Shown piece by piece: positions 28,840 to 37,311 of a DNA stretch of 52,926 nt; within the stretch, counting starts at the first letter, position 1; every line of letters begins with the position of its first letter. A program made the position numbers and the translations under genes. The notes below the pieces were generated by a model. That model was not told the DNA's origin. It searched no databases and worked only from the letters and a program-made list of their open reading frames with translations. Origin of the DNA: Actinomycetota bacterium (GTDB taxonomy: Bacteria > Actinomycetota > Thermoleophilia > Gaiellales > Gaiellaceae); NCBI GenBank assembly GCA_947445525.1, contig CANFDS010000007.1, positions 1 to 52,926 on the forward strand. The letters run 5' to 3'.

Positions 28840-29520
28840 ATGCGCCGCCTCCGCCTCGCAACCCTCGCAGCCCTCGCCGCCCTCGTCGTCGCCGCCGCTG
28901 TCACGGCTGCCGGCTGCGGAGGGGGCAGCTCCTCGAGCAGCCCCTCGGCGCCCCCGGCCACGCCCGGCCAGAGCAAGGCGTCCGTCTTCAACGACCCCGC
29001 GCTCTTCGTCCTCGAGGAGACCGACCTGCCCGACGGCTACGTCGTCGACCCGCCGAACACCCGGTCGATCTCCAACGCCGACGCGGCAAAGGGCCGCGAC
29101 AGCGCGTACCTCCGCGACCTCGAGAGCAAGGGCCGGATCGGCGGCTACGCGTCCGGCTGGCGCCTCGCCAAGGCTGAGCAGGCGGGGCCGATCCAGATCC
29201 AGAGCCAGGCGAGCACCTTCGAGACCGTCGGCGGCGCCGTCGACGCCTACGCGCAGGTGCTCGGCGAGATCGGCCCCAGGTACAAGCGTGTCGACCTGAC
29301 CGACACGGTCGGCGACGAGAGCAGGATGTGGACGCTCTCGCTCGAAAGCGCCAACGGCCCGCTGACGATCTTCTCGGTCGCCTGGCGCTCGGGCCGGGTG
29401 CTCGGAGCCCTCTCCACCGCGTCGCAGGCCGGCACGGGCTCGGCCGACGACGCACTCGCCTACGCGCAGAAGCAGCAGCAGCGCATCGAGGCGGCAGCCA
29501 CGAAGGAGCTCGTCGAGTAG
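28840..29520 (+). CDS. Lipoprotein of unknown function
   Basis: 226 residues with a type II signal peptide: basic MRRLR, a hydrophobic Ala/Val/Leu run, and the lipobox TAAGC at about residue 25. A Ser/Pro-rich linker follows. The soluble domain has LEETDLPDGYVV, a GWRLAKAEQAGPIQIQSQASTFETVGGAVDAY segment and a C-terminal AYAQKQQQRI helix, resembling actinobacterial substrate-free lipoproteins of no known role. TATGAT (28826-28831) ends 8 nt before the ATG, indicating a leaderless transcript. It is divergent from guaB. Confidence 0.85.
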   Translation: MRRLRLATLAALAALVVAAAVTAAGCGGGSSSSSPSAPPATPGQSKASVFNDPALFVLEETDLPDGYVVDPPNTRSISNADAAKGRDSAYLRDLESKGRIGGYASGWRLAKAEQAGPIQIQSQASTFETVGGAVDAYAQVLGEIGPRYKRVDLTDTVGDESRMWTLSLESANGPLTIFSVAWRSGRVLGALSTASQAGTGSADDALAYAQKQQQRIEAAATKELVE

Positions 29521-29526
29521 GAACTC

Positions 29527-29550
29527 GGCGTCGGGCGGCGCGGCGACGCC
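29527..29550. terminator. Hairpin between lipoprotein and PfkB genes
   Basis: GGCGTCG (29527-29533) pairs with CGACGCC (29544-29550) across a 10-nt GC-rich loop. It lies in the 44-bp gap between two convergent genes. There is no U-tract. Confidence 0.4.
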
Positions 29551-29564
29551 CGCCAGCCCGGCGG

Positions 29565-30518
29565 CTACTCGCTCGGGTCGAGTTCGATGATCTGCACGTC
29601 CGGTGCGATCCGGGCGGCAACCGCGGGGTCGAATCGGCCGGCGCCGAGCTCCAGCTTGGAGGCCCAGCCGGCAGCCGCCGCAGCCCGCAGCGCATCCTCG
29701 AGCGGCTGCTCGTCGACGATCCGCGAGGCGACGAATGCGCCGAGCGCGACATCGCCCGCACCGACGGACGAGACCACCTCGACCTCGGGCGGCACGATGT
29801 GGAAGAGCCGCTCGCGCTTGTCCTCGCGCACCAGCGCGAAGATGCCGAGGTCGTACGTGATGAGGACGTTCCGCGCGCCCCGCTCCGCGATCGTCTCGAC
29901 CCCGAGCAGGAAGTCCTGCTCGTCGTGGAACTCCTGGCCGACGATCGCCTCGGCTGCGGCCTGCGTCGTCGAGACGAGCGTCGGCTCGGCCTCGATGCCG
30001 AGCAGCAGTGGCTCGCCCTCGACATCCAGGGCGACACGCAGGCCGCGCCGCAGCAGATCACGGATGAGCTCGCCGTAGAAGCCGTCGTCCACGCCTCGCG
30101 GCAGCGACCCTGAGAGGACGACGAGCTCGGCCCCGCGCGAGAGGTAGTGGAGCTTCTCGGCGAGCGTCTCGAGCTCCTCGGGGCGCACCAGCGGGCCCCA
30201 CTCGTAGATCTCGGTGTGGGTGCCCGACGTCGGATCGACCACCGCGGTCGAGGTGCGCGACTCATCCTCGATGCGGGCGAAGTCGTTGAGGATCGCCTCG
30301 TTCGCGAGCTCCTCGAGGATGCGCTCGCCCGTGCGGCCGCCGGCGAGGCCGGTGGCGACGACGGGGACGCCGAGCCGCTTGAGCGTACGCGCCACGTTGA
30401 TGCCCTTGCCACCCGCGAGCGAGAGGCCCTGGCTGGCGCGATGACGCTGCCCGCCGCGGAAGTTCGGGACGGTCAGCGTGCGGTCGATCGCGGCGTTCAT
30501 GGTGACGGTGATGATCAC
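29565..30518 (-). CDS. PfkB-family sugar kinase (1-phosphofructokinase type)
   Basis: 317 residues, ribokinase/PfkB fold. The N-terminal ITVTMNAAIDRTLTVPNF and SLAGGKGINVARTLKRLG are typical of 1-phosphofructokinase/tagatose-6-phosphate kinase. LSGSLPRGV and the C-terminal anion hole SSVGAGDVALGAF complete the active site. No fructose PTS genes are nearby, so the physiological substrate is uncertain. The GTG start overlaps the dacA stop (GTGA), so it is probably co-translated. Confidence 0.9.
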   Translation of the reverse strand: MIITVTMNAAIDRTLTVPNFRGGQRHRASQGLSLAGGKGINVARTLKRLGVPVVATGLAGGRTGERILEELANEAILNDFARIEDESRTSTAVVDPTSGTHTEIYEWGPLVRPEELETLAEKLHYLSRGAELVVLSGSLPRGVDDGFYGELIRDLLRRGLRVALDVEGEPLLLGIEAEPTLVSTTQAAAEAIVGQEFHDEQDFLLGVETIAERGARNVLITYDLGIFALVREDKRERLFHIVPPEVEVVSSVGAGDVALGAFVASRIVDEQPLEDALRAAAAAGWASKLELGAGRFDPAVAARIAPDVQIIELDPSE

Positions 30519-31639
30519 GAGAGCCAGCTCCAGGCATGGTGCGCCGTGCGCTGCGCGTAGAAGGCAAGCCGGCCACCGAGCGCCGGGCGAGTGACGCTGC
30601 GGGCGGCGATCAGCGACGCCGAGGCGACGAGGACCCCGCCCTCGTAGACACGCAGCTCGCCGAGACGCTGTCCGCGGCGCACCGGGACGGCGAGGTTCGC
30701 CGGCGCGACGATGCGCTCGACGACCGGCCGGCCGACCCGCACGACGCGCCACACCGGTTTCGCAACGACGAGGTCGAGCGGGCGGGCGCCGTAGGGCAAC
30801 CGAACCCGGGCGTAGATCCTGCCCGGGTCGATCGCCTGGATGGTGCGGTAGCGGTCGAGGCCCCAGCGCAGCAGCGCGGCCACATCGCGGTTGCGGGCGC
30901 CGCGGTTCGAGCTGCCGAGCGCCACCGCGTACACGGTGACGGCGTCGCGGCGGGCGGCCGCGACCTGACTCCAGCCGGCGTGCTCGGTGGTGCCGGTCTT
31001 GACGCCGAGGATGCCGGGGAACGTGCGTAGCAGGTCGTTGCGGCTGAGCAGGCGGCGGCCGCCGATCTCGATGGCGGGAAGCAGCACGGTGCGGCGCACG
31101 AGCGGCTCGCGCATCGCGGCCTCGGCCAGGAGCGCGACGTCGCGCGCGCTCGAGAGATGCCCGGGCGCGTCAAGCCCCTCGGGCCTGACGAAGTGCGTGT
31201 CGGTCATCCCCAGCGCGCGCGCCTTCTGGTTCATCCAACGCACGAAGAGCGCACGCCGCCCCTTGCTGATGCCGTCGGCGAGCGCGTCGGCGGCATCGTT
31301 TGCACTGGGGACGAGCGCGGCCCCGATCAGCTCGCGCACCGTGAAGATTTGCCCCTCGTACAGTCCGGCCTGCGAGCCCGCGACGTTGGCGGCGGCCCTC
31401 GACACGACGATCCGGTCGCCGGGCCGCGCATGATCGAGCGCGACGAGGACGGTCATCAGCTTGGTGATGCTGGCGATCGGAACCCGCAGGCGCACGCTCC
31501 GGGACGCGAGCACCTCGCCCGTGGCGGCGTTCTGGACGACGTAGGCGCGGGCAGTGACAGTCGGGCCGGCCGCGGAAGCGCCAGCACAGAGGAGGAGGCC
31601 TGCTACGAGCGCCGGCCCCAGCAGCAAGGAGCGCTTCAC
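30515..31639 (-). CDS. D-alanyl-D-alanine carboxypeptidase (S11)
   Basis: 374 residues, exported by a signal peptide (MKRSLLLGPALVAGLLLCAG). It trims the terminal D-Ala of peptidoglycan stem peptides. Catalytic motifs: Ser-x-x-Lys in ASITKLMT, SAN in PSANDAAD, KTG in VKTGTTEHAGW. A C-terminal beta domain follows, with a possible amphipathic end. The GTG start is supported by TACCCT on the minus strand (31648-31653) ending 8 nt upstream, the leaderless geometry. Confidence 0.94.
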   Translation of the reverse strand: MKRSLLLGPALVAGLLLCAGASAAGPTVTARAYVVQNAATGEVLASRSVRLRVPIASITKLMTVLVALDHARPGDRIVVSRAAANVAGSQAGLYEGQIFTVRELIGAALVPSANDAADALADGISKGRRALFVRWMNQKARALGMTDTHFVRPEGLDAPGHLSSARDVALLAEAAMREPLVRRTVLLPAIEIGGRRLLSRNDLLRTFPGILGVKTGTTEHAGWSQVAAARRDAVTVYAVALGSSNRGARNRDVAALLRWGLDRYRTIQAIDPGRIYARVRLPYGARPLDLVVAKPVWRVVRVGRPVVERIVAPANLAVPVRRGQRLGELRVYEGGVLVASASLIAARSVTRPALGGRLAFYAQRTAHHAWSWLS

Positions 31640-31690
31640 GGAGCCGAAGGGTACCGGCTCCGAGCCGGGCCGCCGAGCCGCGGAGGCCGG

Positions 31691-32623
31691 CTACCAGCCG
31701 GAGACGGTGCGCACCTCGGCCCGGAGGCGCGCGGCCTCGGCCGCAGCAGCACCTTTCCAGTCGGCCGCACCGGCGGCCCGGAAGGCGTAGATGACGTCAC
31801 GCGAGACGGTTACGAGCGCGCTGGCCGGCCCGCTGGCGAAGGCGACGGCAAGATCGCCGGGTCGCCCGCCCTGGGCGCCGACGCCCGGCAGCAGAAGGAT
31901 GCCGTGCGGGATGAGGCGGCGCACATCGGCAACCGCCTTCGGGTGGGTCGCGCCGACAACCGCGCCGACGCTCGAGAGGCCGCGCTCGCCGATGAGGTCG
32001 CTCCCCCACTCGGCGACGAGGCGCGCGACGTGATGCCACACCGGTGAGCCGTCCGAGAGGGCGAGGTCCTGGATGTCGGCGCTCCCGGCATTCGACGTCT
32101 TAACGAGGCAGAAGATGCCCGCGCCATGCAGACGACAGCTCTGGAGGAACGGCTCGATCGAGTCGCGACCGAGGTAGGGCGACACGGTGAGCGCGTCAGC
32201 GAGCGGCTCGCCCGACTCGCGCGGCTCGAGAAAGGCCGTGGCGTAGGCCCGGGAGGTGGAGCCGATGTCGCCCCGCTTGGCGTCGGCGATCACGAGCAGG
32301 CCGGCAGCATGGGCGTACCCGCAGACCTCCTCGGCGGCGCGGATGCCATCGGCGCCGAGCGCCTCGAAGAAGGCGAACTGGGGCTTGACCGCGACGACGT
32401 ACGGGGCAACCGCGTCGATGATGCCGCGGCAGAAGCGCAGGCACGCGTCGGCGGCCGCCGTCCGGCCGAGATGGGCGTCGCCGCGCAGCTCCACAGGGAA
32501 GAGCTCCGGCCGTGGATCGAGCCCGACGACGAGTTGCGTGCCCTTGCGCTCGACGGCCCGCGCCAGGCGATCGCCGAAGCTCTCACCGACGAGGGCACGG
32601 CCGGCGGCAGGATCGTCGGTCAT
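31691..32623 (-). CDS. pyrF: Orotidine-5'-phosphate decarboxylase (type 2)
   Basis: 310 residues, last step of UMP synthesis. The family 2 (mycobacterial-type) signature DAKRGDIGSTSRAYA carries the catalytic Lys and Asp residues. Other markers are QLVVGLDPRPELFP, AVKPQFAFFEALG and LPGVGAQGGRPGD. TACCCT on the minus strand (32630-32635) ends only 6 nt before the ATG. It has its own promoter despite lying 100 nt after hup. Confidence 0.96.
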   Translation of the reverse strand: MTDDPAAGRALVGESFGDRLARAVERKGTQLVVGLDPRPELFPVELRGDAHLGRTAAADACLRFCRGIIDAVAPYVVAVKPQFAFFEALGADGIRAAEEVCGYAHAAGLLVIADAKRGDIGSTSRAYATAFLEPRESGEPLADALTVSPYLGRDSIEPFLQSCRLHGAGIFCLVKTSNAGSADIQDLALSDGSPVWHHVARLVAEWGSDLIGERGLSSVGAVVGATHPKAVADVRRLIPHGILLLPGVGAQGGRPGDLAVAFASGPASALVTVSRDVIYAFRAAGAADWKGAAAAEAARLRAEVRTVSGW

Positions 32624-32636
32624 GACGGCAGGGTAC

Positions 32637-32658
32637 GGGGTGCCCCGGAGGGCACCCC
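32637..32658. terminator. Second hairpin between hup terminator and pyrF
   Basis: GGGGTGCC (32637-32644) pairs with GGCACCCC (32651-32658) around a 6-nt loop, just upstream of the pyrF -10. The GGGGCACCCCGCGCTC flavour of the 3' arm also occurs after trxA (539-553). It may back up the hup terminator. Confidence 0.35.
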
Positions 32659-32674
32659 GCGCTCTGCCCAAAAC

Positions 32675-32701
32675 ACGGAGGGCCGCGCTGCGGCCCTCCG
32701 T
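32675..32701 (-). terminator. Intrinsic terminator of hup
   Basis: A perfect 12-bp stem (32675-32686 with 32690-32701) with a 3-nt loop is followed on the minus strand by GTTTTGG. It starts 23 nt after the HU stop codon. Confidence 0.82.
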
Positions 32702-32723
32702 TCCAGCGGCGCTTCGCCGAGAG

Positions 32724-33005
32724 CTACTTGCCCTTGACGGCGGCCTTCAGTGAGCTGCCGGCCGAGAACTTGGGAACGTTTGCAGCCGAGATCGTCACCT
32801 TCTCACTCGGGTTGCGCGGGTTCACGCCCTGCCGCTCCTTGCGATGCACGGCGGAGAACTTGCCGAAGCCAGTGAAGTTGACGACGCCGCCAGTCTTCAG
32901 CGTCTCGGTCACCACATCGAGGAACGCGTCGATGGCCTTCTGAGCGTCGCGGCGTGTCAGTTGGCTCTTCTCGGCTACCTGATCTACGAACTCCTGCTTG
33001 GTCAC
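32724..33005 (-). CDS. hup: HU-family DNA-binding protein
   Basis: 93-residue nucleoid protein. MTKQEFVDQVAEKSQLTRRDAQKAIDAF forms the helical dimer body. FTGFGKFSAVHRKERQGVNPRNPSEKV contains the beta arm with the DNA-intercalating RNP proline. It lacks the long Lys/Ala tail of mycobacterial HupB. The GTG start is preceded by GAGGAGGG. A promoter and a terminator bracket the gene, so it can be expressed alone, although pyrE lies just upstream on the same strand. Confidence 0.95.
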   Translation of the reverse strand: MTKQEFVDQVAEKSQLTRRDAQKAIDAFLDVVTETLKTGGVVNFTGFGKFSAVHRKERQGVNPRNPSEKVTISAANVPKFSAGSSLKAAVKGK

Positions 33006-33062
33006 GTGATTGCCCTCCTCTGGTTTACGACCTTGCGTATCGTGCCACACAGATCTGACGGC

Positions 33063-33091
33063 ACCCTAACACCTCTCCGCGTTCCGCTCAA
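33063..33091 (-). promoter_or_regulatory. Probable hup promoter
   Basis: On the minus strand TTGAGC (33086-33091) and TAGGGT (33063-33068) are separated by 17 nt. They predict a leader of about 50 nt carrying the strong SD. The match to consensus is moderate. Confidence 0.45.
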
Positions 33092-33100
33092 CCATGCGGT

Positions 33101-33643
33101 TTACGGCGAGGTGAAGCCCGACAGCAACTGGTTTGCATGGAAGAGCGGCCACAGTCTGACGCCGTGATCGGCCAGCGCCTGCGCGCCACCCTCCTCCCGG
33201 TCGACGACACACACTGCTGCCCGCACCTCCAGCCCGGCTGCACGGAGCGCCTCGATCGCAGCGATCGCGGCCCCGCCCGACGTGACGACATCCTCCACGA
33301 GGCAGACGCGCTGGCCTGCCTCGAAGACGCCCTCGAGCCGGTTGCCCGTCCCGTACTCCTTCGCCTCCTTGCGGACGATCAGGAACGGCAGGCGGGAGCT
33401 GATCGAGGCTGCGGCCGCGAGGGCCACAGCTCCGAGCTCCGGCCCGGCCAGGAGACCCGCTTCCGGCTCTTCCCGGGCGATGACCTGGGCGATGCGCGCT
33501 CCGAGGGCCTCGAGGATCTCGGGGCGGGTCTCGAAGCGGTACTTGTCGAGGTAGTACTTCGACCGCCTGCCGGAGCGCAGCAGGAAATCTCCCTCGAGAT
33601 AGGCGTGCTGCTTCAGCAGCATCCCCAGCTCGTCGTGCTTCAC
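33101..33643 (-). CDS. pyrE: Orotate phosphoribosyltransferase
   Basis: 180 residues. It converts orotate and PRPP to OMP, the substrate of PyrF encoded two genes away. The PRPP-binding motif is CLVEDVVTSGGAAIAAI, with FLIVRKEAKEYGTGN as the catalytic/dimer loop and LLAGPELGAVALA upstream. The N-terminus MKHDELGMLLKQHAYLEGDFLLRSG is typical. The start overlaps the 70-residue gene by four bases. Confidence 0.96.
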   Translation of the reverse strand: MKHDELGMLLKQHAYLEGDFLLRSGRRSKYYLDKYRFETRPEILEALGARIAQVIAREEPEAGLLAGPELGAVALAAAASISSRLPFLIVRKEAKEYGTGNRLEGVFEAGQRVCLVEDVVTSGGAAIAAIEALRAAGLEVRAAVCVVDREEGGAQALADHGVRLWPLFHANQLLSGFTSP

Positions 33644-33852
33644 GCGCGCACCCCCTGCAGGATCTCCCGGGTCAGGGCCAGCAGCTCGTCGCCACCGGCC
33701 CCCGCCGCCAGCGAGAGCATCGCGCCGTCGTCGTAGTACAGGTCTGCCTGCTCTGCCCGTCCGCCCCGCCGCTGCCGGAAGATGGCGGCCCCGCCCAGCG
33801 AGACGAGAAGCAGGAGGAGCCCGCGCACGAGCCGACGCTTCGGCGCAGCCAT
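33640..33852 (-). CDS. 70-residue membrane-anchored protein, unknown
   Basis: One N-terminal hydrophobic segment (VRGLLLLLVSLGGAAIF) is preceded by basic residues and followed by a short soluble part (EQADLYYDDGAMLSLAAG, LALTREILQGV). It overlaps pyrE by 4 bases and abuts the Roadblock gene by 1 base, so the three are co-translated. I do not recognise the family. The linkage to a Roadblock protein suggests, at most, a membrane tether. Confidence 0.65.
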   Translation of the reverse strand: MAAPKRRLVRGLLLLLVSLGGAAIFRQRRGGRAEQADLYYDDGAMLSLAAGAGGDELLALTREILQGVRA

Positions 33853-34217
33853 CAGCCCTGCCCGCCCGCAGCGGGGAGCGCGCTGCGCAGCGCGCTCTTG
33901 AGGTCGTAGAAGACGAGCCCGATCGTGGGCTGCGCCCTGGTCACGGCGACGATCACGAGCTCGCCGTCACGAACGAGGAAGACGCTGCCGTCGGCCGTCG
34001 CGACCTCCAGCTGGACGAGCTCGGCGCCGGCGCTCCCGGCGGCCGTCGCTGTCGCGACCAGACGACCGGAGAGTCCTCCAAGGGCTGCCGCCCGCGCCTC
34101 GTCGGCGAGCGTCGAGGCGACCACGGCACCCTCGGCCGTGAAGATCGCCGCAACCTCGATTTGCGAGGAGATCTCCGTGAGATCGACGAGTGCCTGTTGA
34201 GCGTTCACCGGGCGCAA
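33852..34217 (-). CDS. Roadblock/LC7-domain protein (MglB-like)
   Basis: About 121 residues: ALVDLTEISSQIEVAAIFTAEGAVVAST, AALGGLSGRLVATATAAG and SVFLVRDGELVIVAVTRAQPTIGLVFYDL give the alternating alpha/beta Roadblock fold. Bacterial members are GTPase-activating or scaffold partners of small Ras-like GTPases (MglA, CvnD). No GTPase gene is present in the window. The start is chosen as TTG at 34217, 7 nt after GGAGGT; a GTG at 34208 is the alternative. It is divergent from the broken histidine kinase. Confidence 0.82.
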   Translation of the reverse strand: MRPVNAQQALVDLTEISSQIEVAAIFTAEGAVVASTLADEARAAALGGLSGRLVATATAAGSAGAELVQLEVATADGSVFLVRDGELVIVAVTRAQPTIGLVFYDLKSALRSALPAAGGQG

Positions 34218-34319
34218 AGATACCACCTCCACCTGTCGGCAGAGACGGGGAAACGGCCCGCTGGAAGGGTTTGGGGCCGGTGAACAGACCGGAATCTCAC
34301 GGCAGCGACGTGGATTTTC

Positions 34320-35663
34320 GTGCAGCGTGTGAGCGTGAGCGCAGACGCACACGAGGCAGCGTCTCGACCGAGTCGGCGCGACAGCCGGGAGCGAGAGGCT
34401 CCGGCACGGGCCGGAGTGGCAGCTCCTTCCGGAGCCGTCTCGGCCTCGGCGGCAGGCCCGACGCTCGCCCGCACCGCCTTCTACCTGCTGAGCGCGGGCG
34501 CGACTGCCACCCTCGTCTCGCTGCTCTACCGGATCGAAGGCCGCGACGACGTCGGCGTCGCCGTCTCGGCAATCGCCGCCTACGGGCTCGCGATCGTCTG
34601 CCTGGTCGGCTTCGACCGGCTCTCGCTGCGGAGCTTCCAGCTGCTCTCCGCGGGTGCCGTCGCGGGGGTTTCGAGCGGCCTCGCCTTCGATGGCCCGAGC
34701 TCCGGCTTCTACCAGCTGTTCTACGTCTGGATCGCGCTGTTCGTGGCGTACTACTTCCGCCCTGCGGCGGCCGCGCTTTAGGCTGTCGCCGTCGGGGTGG
34801 GCTTTGCCGTCGCGCTCGTCTTCAAAGACACCACAGCCGCACCGATGGCCTGGCTGCTGACGATGGCGACGATCCTCGTCACCGGCATCATCACGGGCCT
34901 GTTGCACCACCGCGTTCAGGCACAGCTGAAGGACGCCGAGGCTCAGAACGAGTGGCTTCGCGAAAACGACCGGTTGCAGGACGAGTTCCTGGCGACGGTC
35001 TCGCACGAGCTACGCACGCCGCTGACTTCGATCAGCGGCTTCGTCGAGCTGCTCCTGGAGGACTGCAGCGAGGGGCTCAGCGAGGAGCAGCTCCGCTTCC
35101 TGAAGATCGTCGAGCGCAACAGCGAACGACTGCTGTACCAGGTGAGCAACCTCCTCGTCGTCGCACAGATCCAGGCCGGGACGCTCGCCATCGACGCCGC
35201 CCCGGTGGATCTGGCGCACATCGCGGCTGAGGCTGTCTCCCGGCAGCGACCAAGCGCCGCCGAACACGACCTCGAGCTGATGCTCGACGCAGCCGCCCCG
35301 GCTGCCACGGTAATCGGCGACAGCGCCCGGCGCGGGCAGCTGCTAGACGTGCTGATCGATAACGCCATCAAGTTCACCGGAGCCAACGGCACCATCATCG
35401 TCACCCTCCGGCAGCGCTCCGCGAGCGTCGAGCTCGAGGTGGCCGACTCCGGCTGCGGCATCCCCGTGGCCGAGCAGCAGCGGCTCTTCGAGCGCTTCTA
35501 CCGTGGGCGCGGCGTGACCGGCAAGGCCCTGCCGGGCACGGGCGTCGGGCTGACCATCGCGCAGGGCATCGTCGCAGGGCACGGCGGGGCGATCGGGTGC
35601 AGCAGCGTCGAGGCCTTCGGGTCGACCTTCCGCGTCGTGCTGCCTACGGACACTCGCGAATGA
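34320..35663 (+). pseudogene. Membrane histidine kinase interrupted by an in-frame amber codon
   Basis: A single reading frame encodes a sensor with several transmembrane helices (about 50-150) and continues into a helix, a coiled linker and a complete kinase core. The core has the H-box FLATVSHELRTPLTS, N-box DNAIKFT, G1 DSGCGI and G2 GTGVGLTIAQG. A TAG at 34779-34781 cuts the frame inside the membrane domain (AAAAL-stop-AVAVGVGFAVALVF); CAG would be one change away. The kinase part could be translated separately from GTG 34797. The start of the first part is uncertain. The end overlaps the receiver gene (ATGA). Confidence 0.85.
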
Positions 35664-36051
35664 CCGTGGAGGCGGACAGACCTCGCCCCGTGGCGCTCGT
35701 CGCCGACGACGAGCCGGATGTCCAGGAACTGCTGGCGGTGCTGCTGACCCGGGCTGGCTACGACGTGCTGCTTGCCGGGGACGGCGAGGAGGCACTCCGC
35801 CTTGCGCGCCGGCACCTCCCGGCGGTGGTGGTCGTCGACGTACGGATGCCGAAGCTCGACGGCTACGAAACCACCAGCGCGCTGGTGCCGACCCGTTGAC
35901 CGCGGGCCTGAAGGAGGTCATCCTGACGGCGAGCGTCCGCGACAGCGAGCGTCGCCGAGCCCTTGCCGCAGGTGCCGGCCTGTACCTCCGCAAGTCCATC
36001 CGGCGTGGCGACCTCGCTCGCAGGCTCCGCGAGGTCGTCGCCGGCGACTAG
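35660..36051 (+). pseudogene. Single-domain response regulator, frameshifted
   Basis: The receiver N-half (VALVADDEPDVQELLAVLLTRAGYDVLLAGDGEEAL, phospho-acceptor in VVVVDVRMPKLDGYE) runs in one frame to a TGA at 35897-35899. The C-half (ADPLTAGLKEVILTASVRDSERR, LYLRKSIRRGDLARRLREVVAGD) continues in the adjacent frame to 36051. One missing base near 35884-35885 would restore TTSALRADPLTAGLK, a normal receiver sequence. The signalling Thr and Lys lie in the second half, so the truncated product should be inactive. It is coupled to the interrupted kinase. Confidence 0.85.
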
Positions 36052-36061
36052 TGTGCGGGGC

Positions 36062-37291
36062 ATGCCGCTCGCGCAGCACTGGCGGGTGCCCGACTCCGGT
36101 GGCCGCTGCTTCGACGCGCTGCCCGGCACCGTTGAGGCCCTCCTCACCGGCTCTGCGCACGGGCCGGCGCTCGACCACGCCGCGTTCGGCCTGCCCGCCC
36201 GCGCCGACCGCGTCGCGCTCGTCTACTTCGACGCCTTCGGCTGGCGGTTCCTCGAGCGGCACGGCGACCACCCGCTGTTCCGCCGCGCCCGGACGGTCGA
36301 GCGCATCACCAGCCAGTTTCCCTCGACCACTGCGGCCCACGTGACGACCATCCACACCGGGCTGCCGCTGGCCGAGCACGGCGTCTACGAGTGGTTCGTG
36401 CTCGAGCCCAGACTCGACCGCCTGATCGCCCCGCTGCTCTTCGCCTTTGCCGGCGACCGGGAGCGCGGCACCCTTGGCGCCGCCGGCCTGCCGCTGCGGA
36501 CCGTGTTCCCGGACGGGTCGCCGCTCTACCGCCGCCTCGGGGCGGCCGGCGTCGTGCCCGTAGTCGTCCAGCCGGAGGCGTTCAACCCGACGGCGGCCAC
36601 CTCTCACGTCGCCCCGACCGCCCTGCTCGCCGCAGACGCAACGCTGGCCGGCTACACCGCGATCGACGAGGCCTTCGAGCAGCTCGTCACCGCGGCGACC
36701 AGGGAGCCACGGCTGTTCGCGAACGTCTACCTGCCGCACGTGGACGAGCTGATGCACCAGCACGGGCCCGATCACGCGTTCGTCGATGAGGCGATCGAGT
36801 GGACGCTCGACCTGCTGGACGAGGCGCTCGGCCGCCTGCCGGCAGGCACGCTCGTGCTGCTCACTGCCGACCACGGCATGGCGCCGGTCTCACCCGAGAC
36901 AACCGTCTACGTCAACGAGCTGTGGCCGGAGCTGCCGGCACTGCTGCGCAGCGGCGCCGACGGGAGACCCCTCGCTCCGGCCGGCTCCTGCCGAGACCTC
37001 TTCCTGCATACCCTGCCGGGACAGGCCGAGGCGGTGCGAGACGGGCTCGAGAGGCGGCTCGAGGGCATCGCAGAGGCGCACCTCACAGCCGATCTCGTCG
37101 CCGGCGGCCTCTTCGGCGCGCTGCCGTCCGAGCGGCTGCTGGCGCGGCTCGCCGAGGTGGTCGTGCTGCCGCTGCACGGCCAGTCCGTGTACTGGCACGA
37201 GCCGGGCCGCTTCGAGCAGCGCTTCCTGGGGCAGCACGGCGGCCTCTCACCCGACGAGATGGACATCCCGCTCGTCGTGCTCGAGGCGTAG
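36062..37291 (+). CDS. Alkaline-phosphatase-superfamily phosphodiesterase
   Basis: 409 residues of the nucleotide pyrophosphatase/phosphodiesterase type. Metal ligands: Asp in VYFDAFGW, the Thr nucleophile in SQFPSTTAAHVT, Asp/His in HVDELMHQHGPDH, and the paired Asp/His in LTADHG. A final His lies in GQHGGLSPDEM. No signal peptide is seen, suggesting a cytoplasmic enzyme acting on a phosphate or nucleotide ester. TAGTGT (36049-36054) ends 7 nt before the ATG and overlaps the receiver stop. Confidence 0.9.
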   Translation: MPLAQHWRVPDSGGRCFDALPGTVEALLTGSAHGPALDHAAFGLPARADRVALVYFDAFGWRFLERHGDHPLFRRARTVERITSQFPSTTAAHVTTIHTGLPLAEHGVYEWFVLEPRLDRLIAPLLFAFAGDRERGTLGAAGLPLRTVFPDGSPLYRRLGAAGVVPVVVQPEAFNPTAATSHVAPTALLAADATLAGYTAIDEAFEQLVTAATREPRLFANVYLPHVDELMHQHGPDHAFVDEAIEWTLDLLDEALGRLPAGTLVLLTADHGMAPVSPETTVYVNELWPELPALLRSGADGRPLAPAGSCRDLFLHTLPGQAEAVRDGLERRLEGIAEAHLTADLVAGGLFGALPSERLLARLAEVVVLPLHGQSVYWHEPGRFEQRFLGQHGGLSPDEMDIPLVVLEA

Positions 37292-37311
37292 CGGCCGCAC
37301 CCCTCTCCGGG

